Source of the DNA: Malania oleifera
Taxonomy: Eukaryota; Streptophyta; Magnoliopsida; Santalales; Ximeniaceae
Length of the DNA stretch: 64,000 nt
Reading direction: 5' to 3'
NCBI RefSeq assembly: GCF_029873635.1
Contig: NC_080419.1
Span: 78,166,931 to 78,230,930, forward strand
Shown: positions 37,001 through 44,078 of the stretch, piece after piece
How the letters are laid out: every line of letters starts with the position of its first letter
How positions within the stretch are numbered: the stretch's first letter is position 1
The notes under the pieces: generated by a model
Seen by the model: the letters and a program-made list of their open reading frames with translations, nothing else
Told to the model about the DNA's origin: nothing
Database searches by the model: none
Program-made: the position numbers and the translations under genes

Positions 37001-40000
37001 GACTGTTCCTGATTTTTGCAACAGTCTTATTGGGTTAGCAGCAATCTTTTAAAAGGCGAAGGCGTAAGGCGAGGCGCTCTAATCCTTGAGAGGCGAGGTG
37101 TAAGCCTTAAGGTGTTGGGGCATAAACCTTTTGAGACTTTATTTTTACTTTTTAGATAAAAATATGTAAATAAATTACATTTTTAAAAATAAAGAAAAAA
37201 TTAATTAAATCACAAATATGATGTAAAAAAAAAAATCAAATTTATTTTGCAAACTACTTGTTGGCCATTCAAAAAAATTGCTAACTTAAATCATTACGTA
37301 AATCATGACAACAGATTGCTATAACATTACAAAGTTCAAATTAATTTTCAAGATCTAAGATTGAACTAAATTGTTTTGGAAAGGTTGAGGTTTGAAGAGT
37401 TTTAGAAATCTACTCGTATTTTGACATTCTTTTTATAAACATGGAGTTAATATTTTCTAGCCAGATCTTACTTGAGAATCACACACCCAAAATGTGTAGG
37501 CCTCAAGTAAAAAGGCGCAAAAGGTCCGCCTTTTGTGCAAATGCGTAAGCCTCAGTGTGTAATGCATTAGCCTTTTTGGGATTTGGTATTTTAGATTAAG
37601 CCTCAATGCATTTTAGGCATGCCTTGCCTTGAGGTGAGCCTCGATTAAGCCCAAGGTCTTAAATTTTGGTTTCACTAAAATTTTGAAGGTCCAAAAGTAT
37701 GGAAATTTCGATGGATATTATGATTTTGATGTCAATATCGGTTTTGATTGGAAAAAAAAAGATGGAAATTATTAGTAAAGCATGGAATTGTTTTATGAAA
37801 CTTTAGAAATGGTTAATAGACATAATAATGTATGTTTTAGGATTAAGATATTACAAATTAAATATATTTATGTTGTGTATGAGGTTCAATAGTTGTAAAA
37901 TAATATCTATATTAAACATATTAGGTTGATATAAATGAAATTCATGAATCAATTAAATATGATTAATTATACAAATAAAAATAATTTAGATATGAATGGT
38001 TAAATAAAATGTAGTTTAATTTTTCATGTCATTTTAAAATTCCTTGTAATAACTAATAATATTTTGTTTCAATAAAAAATAAATAAGATAAATTGAGAGA
38101 GATTTCACTTTATGTTTAAATTTCACATTTGAATTCTAAGGAAATTGCATTCTATAGTTAAAATTTCGACAAGTTTTACTTAAAATTTTGAGATTTCGAT
38201 AAATTTTGGATGATTCATCGAAAGTTTGACTAAAATTACACAAGATGAAAAATCAACTGCAATTTCAATTTCGAGGGTGATGGAAAGAGGAAATTTTGAC
38301 GGAAATTTCAATAATTTTGTGGCAATTTAAGACCATGATTAAGCCTTTTAAAACATTGGTAACTGCTGACAAATATGACCCTAAAAACAAGCCAATTTTA
38401 CAATGCTTTCCTGTCTCTTCCTTTCAACCTCTCAGCATCTGCCATTTCCCAGGTCTCTCTCTCTCTCTCTCTCCCTTTTTGTTATCACCATCATCTCCAA
38501 TGAGTTCATTGGTGATCTCCCAACTCCCACAACCATGCAGTCGCAGGAGAGGGACAAGAAAGGGGCACAGCAGTGGATCTACTCGTGGATTTTGTTCAAA
38601 GGTGGTGGAGGTGATGATTTATAGTGCCTGCGATTTTTTGGTGATCTGTTGGTCATCACCAACAGCACAATCTGTTCAGCGATGATTGAAAATTTTTTTG
38701 ATGCATAAATATGCTAGAATATGCTCATGCTGTAATTTTTTAAATGGTGCCTGCATGATATGGAAGGAGATTGGTTGGTGATCTCCCGTTGCCACTGCAC
38801 AACACCCGGTGATTTTTCTGTAAATTTCTTTGATGCTGTGAACTTTTTTGTCGTATTTGGTTTGTATTTTTTTTTATTTGATCTCCAATTTGCTTGTTTA
38901 TGTTATATTTTCTTGTACACTCCTATATTTTTTATGTTCTCAAAAAAAAAAAAAAAAAAATCACAATATCTAAATTTAAAGTGGTAAAAATATGTAAAAA
39001 AAAATTGTTTAGTGTTGAATGTGGTTCAAGTGTTCAACTATTTCAGAACTTGAATCTCCATGCAGCACTTAATTTTATAACACCCCCTAATGCTTTGTTT
39101 TGATCAAGGATTTTATGAGAGAAAAGAAAGGAAGAGAGATAATAAGGAAATCAATTTTTCATTGTGTTTTCTCTACCACACATACTATTAAAAATAAAAT
39201 TACTTCAAATGTGATTGAAAATTAAGAAAAATAAAAAATTAATAAATTGTAATAAAATAGAATTTCTATTCGTGATTTATATATTTTATTGATCTTCTGT
39301 GTGTGTATGTTTGTATGTGTATTATTTTCTTTCTCATTATCCTTGATAACCAATCAAGAAATTGTTGATTCCTTCATGTTTTCTAACTTTGAAATAGAGC
39401 CCTAGCATCTTTGTGACTTATCAAAGAAAGTCTTGCAAATGCTGCTCATGACTTTTTTTTTTTTTTGGGTGGGGCTGGGGTGGGGGGGGGGAATGCATAA
39501 ATGAAGAATTTTATTCTCTCGTTTTTGGAAAGACCCTTGGCTGGGTAATGCATCCTTTTCCAATTCATTCCCTCATCTTTTTTTATTAAGCTCGGAGCAA
39601 AATAGGGCTATATCTTTCTTTGTTGGGGATTTGAGTAGTCCTTTGGGTTCTTGGAATCTCCATCTTAGGAGACTTCTTAATGACAGGGAGATGGTAGAGC
39701 TGTCTTTTTGTTATTTTATTGAATGGGAGTAATCTTTCATCAGGTAGGGATGTTCGATCTTGGTCTTTGATCAGTTGAGTGTGTTTTCTTGTAAATCTTT
39801 TTTTGAATTTGACTCACTACAATTCTTCTTTCCCGCTCTATCGTTTCATCTGGAAGGCTAAGGCATCTCCAAAAATTAAGGCTTTCACTTGGTTGGTTGT
39901 GCTCACTAAACTTAATACTAATAACTTGCTGCAAATTAGGAGACCTTCGAAGGCTCTCTCTCCTGATGTATGCGTGTTCTGTTACAAAAATTCAGAGACG

Positions 40001-43000
40001 GCTTCTCGTCTTCTTTTGCACTCTGAATATTCTTGGAGGACTTGGAATATGCTTTTTGGTATTTCTGGCGAGAGCTGGGTTTGCCCTTCTTCGGTTGGTG
40101 AATTGCTAGCTATTTCTTTCAAAGGCTTTGGTAGGAGAAAGGACAAGGCAGTCCTATGGAAGTGTGGAATATAAGCATTTTTATGGGGGATATGGTTGGA
40201 GTGTAATGCAAGGATATTCAATGGGAAGAAATTGAATGAGGTGCTGGTTTGGGAAATTTTTTTTTTTATTTGGCCTCACTGTTGTTCGTTAGTTTGGGTT
40301 TTTTCAGAGGAACTAATTTCTACGAGTTACATAGAGATTGAAGGAACATTTTGGATTGCTTATTTATAACTATTTGTTATTTTTAAGCTGGTTTTACTGG
40401 ATAATTCCAGGCCTTTTTTGGGGAGATGACCCATCCTTCCTTTTGTATAGTCTCTTCCTATGAATAAAATTTTCTTTTGCTATATAAAAAAAAAAAATTT
40501 TATTAGAGAGAGAAAAATAGTACAACAAGAGAAAATAAGAACAAGGAGGATAATATATCCTCCCAATATAATAGAAAAAAAAAACAAACAAACTAGAAAA
40601 CCTGAGAACAAAGATTACAAAACAGCTGTTCTCATGCAAAAGCAGCCCAGCCCTCCTGTAAATGTAACAGGGATACATGCTGAAAGAAACCATTTGCCCA
40701 AATCCACAGTGATCTGAGAAATACCACTCTATTCCAAAGCCAGTTAAGAGGAGTATTCAAGTTCTTAAAGATTCTGGCATTTCTATTCAACCAAATACAC
40801 CAAAAGATGGCCGAAATAAAGAACTTCCTTAAAACTTATCTCTCTCTCCTTCCCCTTTCCAAACCCCTTAGACAACAAAGCACAAAATGCCTCTGAGGAG
40901 GAAGAGCATACCGAACTCTCTCCGAAAATACCAAACACAATTTGCTTCAAAGGGCCTGAGAGAAATGACAATATAAGAACAAATGTGAACAGGTCTCTCC
41001 ACTCTTGTTAGGTCTCCATTTTTGAAGCATGTCATTGGTGTTAATATTTTCCAAGATTGCTGTCCATAAAAAGGTCTTAATGTTAAAATGGCTTTGGCTT
41101 TCCAGATGAAAGAGTGAGGGGAAAAAAGGGGTAGCATTAGGAGCATGAGTCAAATGACAGAAGAAGGATTTACCAGAAAACAAAAGAATCCAAGCCCCAA
41201 ACTCCTGTTACTCCTCAATTGGAGCTGAAAAGAAAGAAGCACATTGAGCAAAGGGGCAAGGTCACTGGTGTTTTTCTCATCGAGGTTCCCCACAAAGTGA
41301 AAATCCCAGAAGTGCACTCTCTTGCTAATAAAAGAAAGCAGAGATAGAGTAGTCATGAAAAGAAGATAAATGAAAGAGATGAGCATCTGTATCAGCCAAA
41401 TGAGCCTCCTCTAATCAATGATCCTCCTAGAAACAGATTCTCTCCCCAGTACCAACACTGTACTGAACACAGGGAAAAAAGAATGACAGATCTAAGATAT
41501 AAAATTTCCAAGGACTTGAATAGGTTATATTACCTCAACTTTATCATCCCACCCGTTTTGAAGAAGTCCAAATTTACTGTGAATTATCCTGTTCCAAAGA
41601 GAGAGAGAGATTCTAAAGGGAAGCACCATAACCACTTTCCTCCCAAGGAAATGTTTTTGGACGCCAAATTACGACTCTAGACCACAAGAAATCCCTCGTC
41701 AACTTCTCTATCTATGAGCAACTCTCACAGGAGTTTTGAAAATGGACAAGTGCTATATGGAGATAGAAGAAAGATAAGCATGAATAAGAATAATGCGGCC
41801 TCCAAGAGTGAATGGGCTTCCTTTCCACCTATCCAACTTCCTTGCAGCTCTCTCTAAAACTGGGTGCCAAAAAGAATAAGCAACTGGTTACCACCTAACG
41901 GGACATCTGAATAAGTGGTCAGCCAACTCATAACATGACCGGCTAAGCTAGCAAAAAGATGTTAGATAATGCCAGGACTCACAATTCCAATCTCAGAGAA
42001 ATTAATCCTAAAACCTGACACTTTATCAAACACATGCAAAGTAATTGGCATACTGGAAAAGGTACCTGTATCCTCCAAAAAAAAAAAGTGAATGGAACCA
42101 TCAGCAAACTGCAAATGCACTATGAGTAAGCTGTTGTCGCCCACCTTGATCCCTTCCACCAAGTCTCTATCAACCCCCCTATCAATCATTCTACTTAGAG
42201 CATTAGCCACAATAGATAAAAAGAGGGAAAAAAGATGATCGCCCTGCCTTAAACCCCTAGAAGCACTAAACCTGGATTTGGCCTCCCCTTTCACTAGAAC
42301 AAAGAAGACCACAGGCAGAAGGCACCCCCAACCCATTTCCTCCATCTCGCTCCAAAACCTTTTCTATGCAGCTTTCTATCTAAGGAATCCCAACTAATGC
42401 GGTCATAAGCATTTTCAGAATCCAATTTTAAAACGAGGCGCCTCTTATTTCTTCTAATAGCATCTTCAACAACCTCATTAACTACCAGAACTGCATCTAA
42501 AATCTGTCTTATCACCAAGGAATGCGTTCTCTGGGAGATAGAATCGTCCGAGACACTAGACAGTCTTAGATAACACTTGGCGAGGATCTTATACACACTG
42601 TTCACCAGACTAATTGGCCTAAAATCCTTGATTCTAGTAGCCAAATCTTTTAAGGCACCGGGGAAATGAATGTGGAATTAGTGCTTCTTCCCACAATCCC
42701 ATAGTGGAAAAGCTCATGAAAAAATTTAAAAGATCAACCTTCAAAAGATCCTGACTATCCAGGAAGAAAGCCATTGTAAAATCATCTGTCCCCAGAGCCC
42801 TCTCTCTATTCAAATTGAATACTGCGCCTTTAATCTCCTCCTCAGTAGGCCTCTTTACACACACTTCTTTCCCTTTATAAATGGAGCACCAATCCAACCC
42901 CTTGAAAAGCCGCACAAGTTTCAACTCTGGCTTATCTTTTCATTCTGGAAAAGAAAAACTAATTTAGAAAAAAATTCATGTCAAACTGGTGATTTTTGGC

Positions 43001-43527
43001 CTGAAAAAGGTACTTATACAACTTGTATACCAATGGAACTCACTTTTGTAATGCACTGTCCAATGAGTAAACGTAGTTATACACAAGTTATCCCAGACAG
43101 CCAGTTATTTTTCCCCCAACTTAGACATTTACGCGTGCCTATGTTAGTTCTTTGTTAATGTGTACTACAATTGAGTAACTAGTTGAAAAGAATCGGCAGA
43201 ACTTGTACATTGGTTGTCAATTATTGGACTTCTTTTCAGTGCTCAAAAATAAAAATGAGGGTTTTAATTTTGTGGTGCCAGTTATTAGACTTCTTAATGG
43301 CAGTTTTTCTCCTGAGAAACTAATGGAGCTAGCCTTGAAAGGAATATTGTATGTGTTATTATTGTCTGAAGGTTATAAGCATGATATTATCTGGTATTAT
43401 TTCAGGGAGTTTGCTTTGCTTATTTTGCTACAATATGAATTCATGCATTTTGTTTTCCTCTTTTGCTTCTTTTGCATTCCTGCAGGTCTTCGTTGATAAT
43501 ATTGATTTTCTCAAGGAACTAGAGTGA
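7345..43527 (+). CDS. GLX1: Glyoxalase I (lactoylglutathione lyase), chloroplast-type two-domain form; 9 exons
   Basis: The enzyme isomerises the methylglyoxal-glutathione hemithioacetal to S-lactoylglutathione, the first step of the glyoxalase pathway. Exons: 7345-7480, 8741-8936, 9016-9140, 9291-9355, 22720-22932, 23057-23104, 23998-24105, 24245-24385, 43486-43527. All introns are GT-AG and the frame stays open for 357 aa. Residues 1-46 are rich in Ser and Arg with few acids, suggesting a plastid transit peptide. Two VOC/glyoxalase domains follow (about 96-220 and 228-344). Domain 1 keeps the metal ligand pattern His98, Glu149, His167, Glu215. In domain 2 the His positions are Gln228 and Gln297, the usual one-active-site layout of plant two-domain enzymes. 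The C-terminal tail is [13 protein letters not shown]. The sequence closely resembles Arabidopsis At1g67280 as I recall it. Introns 4 and 8 are 13.4 and 19.1 kb, yet no exon is damaged, so the gene is probably functional. Confidence 0.95.
8741..8936 (+). CDS. GLX1: Glyoxalase I exon 2: linker and start of VOC domain 1
   Basis: It begins after a 'tatccag' acceptor and encodes AIPQSQLYG, a variable linker rich in T/S/A, then [20 protein letters not shown] with the first metal-ligand His. Confidence 0.93.
9016..9140 (+). CDS. GLX1: Glyoxalase I exon 3
   Basis: It encodes [15 protein letters not shown], then [15 protein letters not shown], including the Glu149 ligand. It ends one base into the Asn codon before a GTGAGC donor. 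Confidence 0.95.
9291..9355 (+). CDS. GLX1: Glyoxalase I exon 4
   Basis: It encodes [20 protein letters not shown], with the second His ligand (His167). The donor GTAAGT opens the 13.4 kb transposon-filled intron 4. Confidence 0.95.
9356..10130. other. Start of intron 4, with GA-rich block
   Basis: No coding frame is supported. A purine-rich stretch (about 9895-9992, many AGAAGA units) and a 'gggcctcgtg' region near 9760 suggest an old LTR in minus orientation. No matching partner or primer-binding site was seen. Confidence 0.35.
10545..10870 (-). pseudogene. Copia reverse transcriptase C-terminal fragment
   Basis: The minus-strand frame has [11 protein letters not shown] (the YVDD box altered to YTDD), [14 protein letters not shown], a [13 protein letters not shown] motif and DTPTGPN. 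All are hallmarks of the copia RT C-terminus. It ends at a stop before RNase H. Confidence 0.85.
11525..12000 (-). pseudogene. Copia integrase fragment
   Basis: Two frames separated by a shift carry integrase features: [20 protein letters not shown] followed by [14 protein letters not shown] (the PQQNGVAERKN motif with the catalytic-Glu region), then [20 protein letters not shown] and [10 protein letters not shown]...[12 protein letters not shown]. Order and strand match the RT piece at 10.5-10.9 kb. Confidence 0.8.
12440..13020 (+). pseudogene. Copia RNase H, plus strand
   Basis: Frames on the plus strand, broken by stops, read [55 protein letters not shown] and [18 protein letters not shown]-like text, ending in [14 protein letters not shown]. 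The orientation is opposite to the RT and integrase pieces at 10.5-12.0 kb. Confidence 0.8.
13040..14609 (-). mobile_element. Solo LTR of an unclassified LTR retrotransposon
   Basis: On the minus strand the block opens with TGATGAGTCCCTAAAATGCA, a start shared by a plant LTR family I recognise. It is flanked by the pentamer GTTAT on both sides (13035-13039 and 14610-14614). No protein domains lie inside. The left terminus does not end in the canonical CA. It splits the right LTR of the surrounding copia element, so it is the younger insertion. Confidence 0.7.
14820..16070 (-). pseudogene. Ty3-type gag-protease fragment
   Basis: The minus-strand frame at 15145-14924 ([20 protein letters not shown]...) matches the conserved segment after the protease in Ty3 elements, where the family reads K(L/T)EPHPNPY(R/Q)I.W. 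The sequence up to about 16070 reads on the same strand as broken gag-like frames. No LTR was found, so only a truncated piece is claimed. Confidence 0.55.
16071..16888. other. Intron sequence with (TA)n microsatellite at 16699-16732
   Basis: Seventeen uninterrupted AT dinucleotides stand at 16699-16732. Otherwise no gene or element is recognised. Confidence 0.7.
16889..20190 (-). mobile_element. L1-type LINE relic, minus strand, interrupted
   Basis: The poly(A) tail appears as a T run at 16891-16909. Going right on the minus strand come the zf-RVT/C-terminal region ([13 protein letters not shown] near 17110), RT C-terminal blocks near 18560-18910 ([20 protein letters not shown] and a catalytic FADD region read as FFNE), and RT N-terminal blocks at 19105-19335 ([29 protein letters not shown]). 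Next is the pre-RT segment near 19850-20030 ([15 protein letters not shown]), then the endonuclease end near 20130 (SNHYPILLD). Numerous stops make it inactive. A foreign LTR-like piece sits at about 17510-17880. Confidence 0.8.
17510..17880 (+). mobile_element. LTR-retrotransposon remnant carrying a PBS inside a perfect palindrome
   Basis: The core is a 26 bp perfect inverted repeat (17530-17555 and 17565-17590) whose 9 bp spacer completes TGGTATCAGAGC, the copia primer-binding site. The right arm, starting TGTCAAAGTATTG, reads like an LTR 5' end. The piece interrupts LINE sequence that continues on both sides. No coding domain is present. Confidence 0.6.
20230..20619 (-). pseudogene. Copia reverse transcriptase fragment with intact YVDD
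   Basis: The minus-strand frame includes [20 protein letters not shown], then [20 protein letters not shown] and [16 protein letters not shown]. The aspartates of the polymerase box are kept, but the frame is only about 70 codons long. Confidence 0.85.
20640..21500 (+). pseudogene. Copia RNase H / 3' end fragment, plus strand
   Basis: Plus-strand frames read an RT tail ([20 protein letters not shown], equivalent to the YASAVGSLMYA region), an RNase H part (ARTKAKWLR) and [14 protein letters not shown], the LADPLTK-like end. Stops interrupt it. It abuts a minus-strand RT piece, an arrangement also seen at 10.5-13.0 kb. Confidence 0.7.
21501..22719. other. End of intron 4, no gene recognised
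   Basis: The region near 21960-22110 is full of 'gccttg', 'aggcat' and 'caaggc' words, like the repeat at 37060-37640. Open frames here lack any known motif. Confidence 0.5.
22720..22932 (+). CDS. GLX1: Glyoxalase I exon 5: end of domain 1, start of domain 2
   Basis: It encodes [20 protein letters not shown], then [15 protein letters not shown] with the Glu215 ligand, then [20 protein letters not shown], where Gln replaces the first His ligand in the second domain. Confidence 0.95.
23057..23104 (+). CDS. GLX1: Glyoxalase I exon 6
   Basis: A 16-codon micro-exon encoding [16 protein letters not shown], bounded by AAG acceptor and GTAGAT donor sequences, both in phase 0. Confidence 0.93.
23998..24105 (+). 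CDS. GLX1: Glyoxalase I exon 7
   Basis: It encodes [20 protein letters not shown], then [16 protein letters not shown], the domain 2 counterpart of exons 3-4. Confidence 0.95.
24245..24385 (+). CDS. GLX1: Glyoxalase I exon 8
   Basis: It encodes [20 protein letters not shown], then the [12 protein letters not shown] segment and CVDPDGWKS. The donor GTATGG opens the 19.1 kb intron 8. Confidence 0.95.
24961..25030. repeat. Compound microsatellite
   Basis: ACAT repeats (about 24981-24999) run into (AT)n and then (GT)n up to about 25028, within glyoxalase intron 8. Confidence 0.85.
25447..28010 (+). mobile_element. Cluster of TRIM-like miniature LTR elements, one interrupted by a solo LTR
   Basis: A small element without coding capacity can be followed on the plus strand: an LTR end with a 21 bp hairpin (25458-25508), a PBS-like TGCTATCAGAGC (25510), and a short internal stretch to 25589. 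It continues after the nested LTR at 27535 with a purine tract (27573-27581, GCGGGGGAG) and an LTR start TGTTAAAGCTTGATATAC at 27582. Parts of the same family follow in inverse orientation up to 28010, including a PBS-like GCTCTAATACCA (27923-27934, minus strand). The size, hairpin and lack of proteins fit a TRIM. The family name is unknown to me. Confidence 0.65.
25590..27534 (-). mobile_element. SIRE-like copia solo LTR
   Basis: The minus-strand LTR ends in ATAACCCAATTCACCCC.CTCTTGGGATTACA and, near its start, has GATGATAACAAATC. Both features are shared with the LTR at 50996-52999. The pentamer GTGTG stands on both sides (25585-25589 and 27535-27539). The first dinucleotide is TA instead of TG, one transition from canonical. 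It splits a TRIM-like element. A GTCAGTCGACTG-type motif cluster lies at 26945-27105. Confidence 0.75.
28048..28540 (-). repeat. Degenerate 0.5 kb repeat, inverted relative to 37660-38340
   Basis: The sequence is built from 'gaaattt(t)cg' words and shares with the reverse complement of 37660-38340 the blocks 'catggtcttaaatt', 'cgtcaccctcg', 'gcagttgattttt', 'cttgttgaaatttta' and 'tttatttattttttat(c/t)gaaacaaaa'. No proteins or TIRs were recognised, so the element class is unclear. Confidence 0.7.
29490..29706 (-). repeat. 3' LTR of the 29.5-34.4 kb copia element
   Basis: On the minus strand it starts TGTTGGAAAG and ends ATTCTAGA, so the right terminus is not the canonical CA. It lacks the 'aagaaccaagaagg' duplication present in the partner LTR. 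Confidence 0.9.
29800..31118 (-). pseudogene. Copia reverse transcriptase and RNase H
   Basis: On the minus strand RT begins with [20 protein letters not shown] and [18 protein letters not shown], then runs through stops to [13 protein letters not shown] (intact YVDD), [20 protein letters not shown] and a [11 protein letters not shown] segment. RNase H follows with [20 protein letters not shown] and [11 protein letters not shown]. Stops at positions where the family has Arg, Trp or Gln break the frame, for example SPRAWF read as SP*AWF. Confidence 0.9.
31617..32310 (-). pseudogene. Copia integrase core and C-terminal part
   Basis: The minus strand reads [20 protein letters not shown] (catalytic Asp region), [11 protein letters not shown] (second Asp), then frame-shifted sequence with the [20 protein letters not shown] motif. 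It goes on to [20 protein letters not shown] and [17 protein letters not shown], the usual integrase end. Confidence 0.9.
32367..32585 (-). pseudogene. Copia GAG-pre-integrase zinc finger
   Basis: [20 protein letters not shown] followed by [14 protein letters not shown] keeps the HHCC zinc-binding pattern that precedes the integrase core. Confidence 0.85.
32660..34061 (-). pseudogene. Copia gag (UBN2-like), damaged zinc knuckle and protease
   Basis: Gag starts at an ATG at 34061. An in-frame TGA follows about 30 codons later, just before [20 protein letters not shown]. The CCHC knuckle near 33200 has lost its first Cys and contains a TAG where Trp is expected (ENC*KLHG). The protease active site near 32950 reads [11 protein letters not shown] instead of W(I/V)IDSGASDHM, so the catalytic Asp is gone. 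Confidence 0.85.
34184..34195 (-). other. Primer-binding site, tRNA-iMet
   Basis: The minus strand reads TGGTATCAGAGC directly against the 5' LTR. It is an exact match to the plant copia site. Confidence 0.95.
34196..34426 (-). repeat. 5' LTR of the 29.5-34.4 kb copia element
   Basis: It is nearly identical to 29490-29706 apart from a short duplicated 'aagaaccaagaaggaa' segment around 34290-34310 and a few substitutions. Confidence 0.9.
37055..37650. repeat. Degenerate 'aaggcg/gcctta' repeat
   Basis: Both ends are rich in 'aggcg', 'gcgtaagg', 'gcctcg' and 'aagcctc' words, in opposite senses (37055-37130 against 37495-37650), around an AT-rich middle. This gives a fold-back-like layout. Element class unknown. 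Confidence 0.45.
37660..38340 (+). repeat. Degenerate 0.7 kb repeat, inverted partner of 28048-28540
   Basis: The reverse complement lines up with 28048-28540 through many shared blocks. It is longer by AT-rich sequence on the inner side. The two copies are about 9 kb apart in opposite orientation within the same intron. Confidence 0.7.
38341..39500. other. Intron 8 sequence without recognised gene
   Basis: It contains a CT run (38455-38473), poly(A) at 38941-38960, a T run near 39452 and a G run near 39482. The open frames at 38296-38690 show no known domain. Confidence 0.5.
39520..40496 (+). mobile_element. 5'-truncated L1-type LINE, plus strand
   Basis: It starts within ORF2 and carries the zf-RVT region: [60 protein letters not shown] and, after a stop, [19 protein letters not shown]. 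It ends in an A run (40486-40497). It is related to the LINE at 36.3-36.9 kb, which has the same LQIRRP(L/S)K phrase. Confidence 0.85.
40497..42955 (-). mobile_element. 5'-truncated L1-type LINE, minus strand
   Basis: On the minus strand: [20 protein letters not shown] near 42850, [20 protein letters not shown] and the [20 protein letters not shown] block near 42400-42600, [20 protein letters not shown], then [10 protein letters not shown] in place of FADD, and a zf-RVT-like end near 40900-41180. Its 3' end meets the plus-strand LINE at the shared A/T run near 40490. Stops and the altered catalytic Asp make it inactive. Confidence 0.85.
42956..43485. other. End of glyoxalase intron 8
   Basis: No gene or element is recognised. 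The last 50 bases form a good T-rich acceptor tract before 'cctgcag'. Confidence 0.6.
43486..43527 (+). CDS. GLX1: Glyoxalase I exon 9: C-terminus and stop
   Basis: After a 'cctgcag' acceptor it encodes [13 protein letters not shown] and TGA. This is the expected C-terminus, found 19 kb from exon 8. Confidence 0.93.
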   Translation, partial: VFVDNIDFLKELE

Positions 43528-43884
43528 CTAAAGTACCATTTTGGCTGCAATACCACTTGACTGAATCAGCGGAGACAAAGATAACAATTTTTTTCTAGTG
43601 AAACCTTCTCTGACTGAATCCAATGGAGGGATTCAAAATGATTTTGTCGATTGAAATCTTGCTTCCTACCAAAATCAGTTATTTGAAAAGTGCCCTGTGA
43701 AGAGTATACTTTGTCCCATTTTGCCGATGTAGTTACTCTGTTTCTACTGTAACATTTGAAACGTAACCTCTGCATGATACTTGTTTAGGAAATTTGAGAC
43801 ATGTATTTACATTAATTAATTTACAAAAATCCAAATGTAATTTTCAACCAATTCAAATTTAACATTTTTTTTTTTTCTCTTGAA
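43528..43884. other. Convergent 3' intergenic space
   Basis: The 3' UTRs of the glyoxalase (+) and VAN3-binding-like (-) genes must share these 357 bases. I see no clear AATAAA on the plus strand. The minus-strand UTR may read through into the glyoxalase end. Confidence 0.6.
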
Positions 43885-44078
43885 TCAAGTCATGTTAGCA
43901 CGACAATGCAGCATGTTCTGTATCCCATCAATCCACATTTGTTTGTCACCTTTATTTCTGCATTCAAATTCAATTACCCTGTATGCTGTTTTTATCCCAA
44001 AGTAAGCCTTCTGCTCACTGCTTTCCTCCTCTCTCCCGGGCCATGCTGGGATGTCACTATAGACTCCTGAGACTATGC
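43885..44078 (-). CDS. VAN3-binding-like terminal exon
   Basis: It encodes SIVSGVYSDIPAWPGREEES, then SEQKAYFGIKTAYRVIEFEC and RNKGDKQMWIDGIQNMLHCR, ending TGA. It contains the PH-like W-x-x-G-I-x-x-(M/L)L terminal helix. Confidence 0.92.

Noticed and set aside
38296-38690. 129 aa ORF in intron 8
   Set aside because: It consists of a CT-repeat-derived Ser/Leu stretch and unremarkable residues. No domain or splice signals fit a gene.
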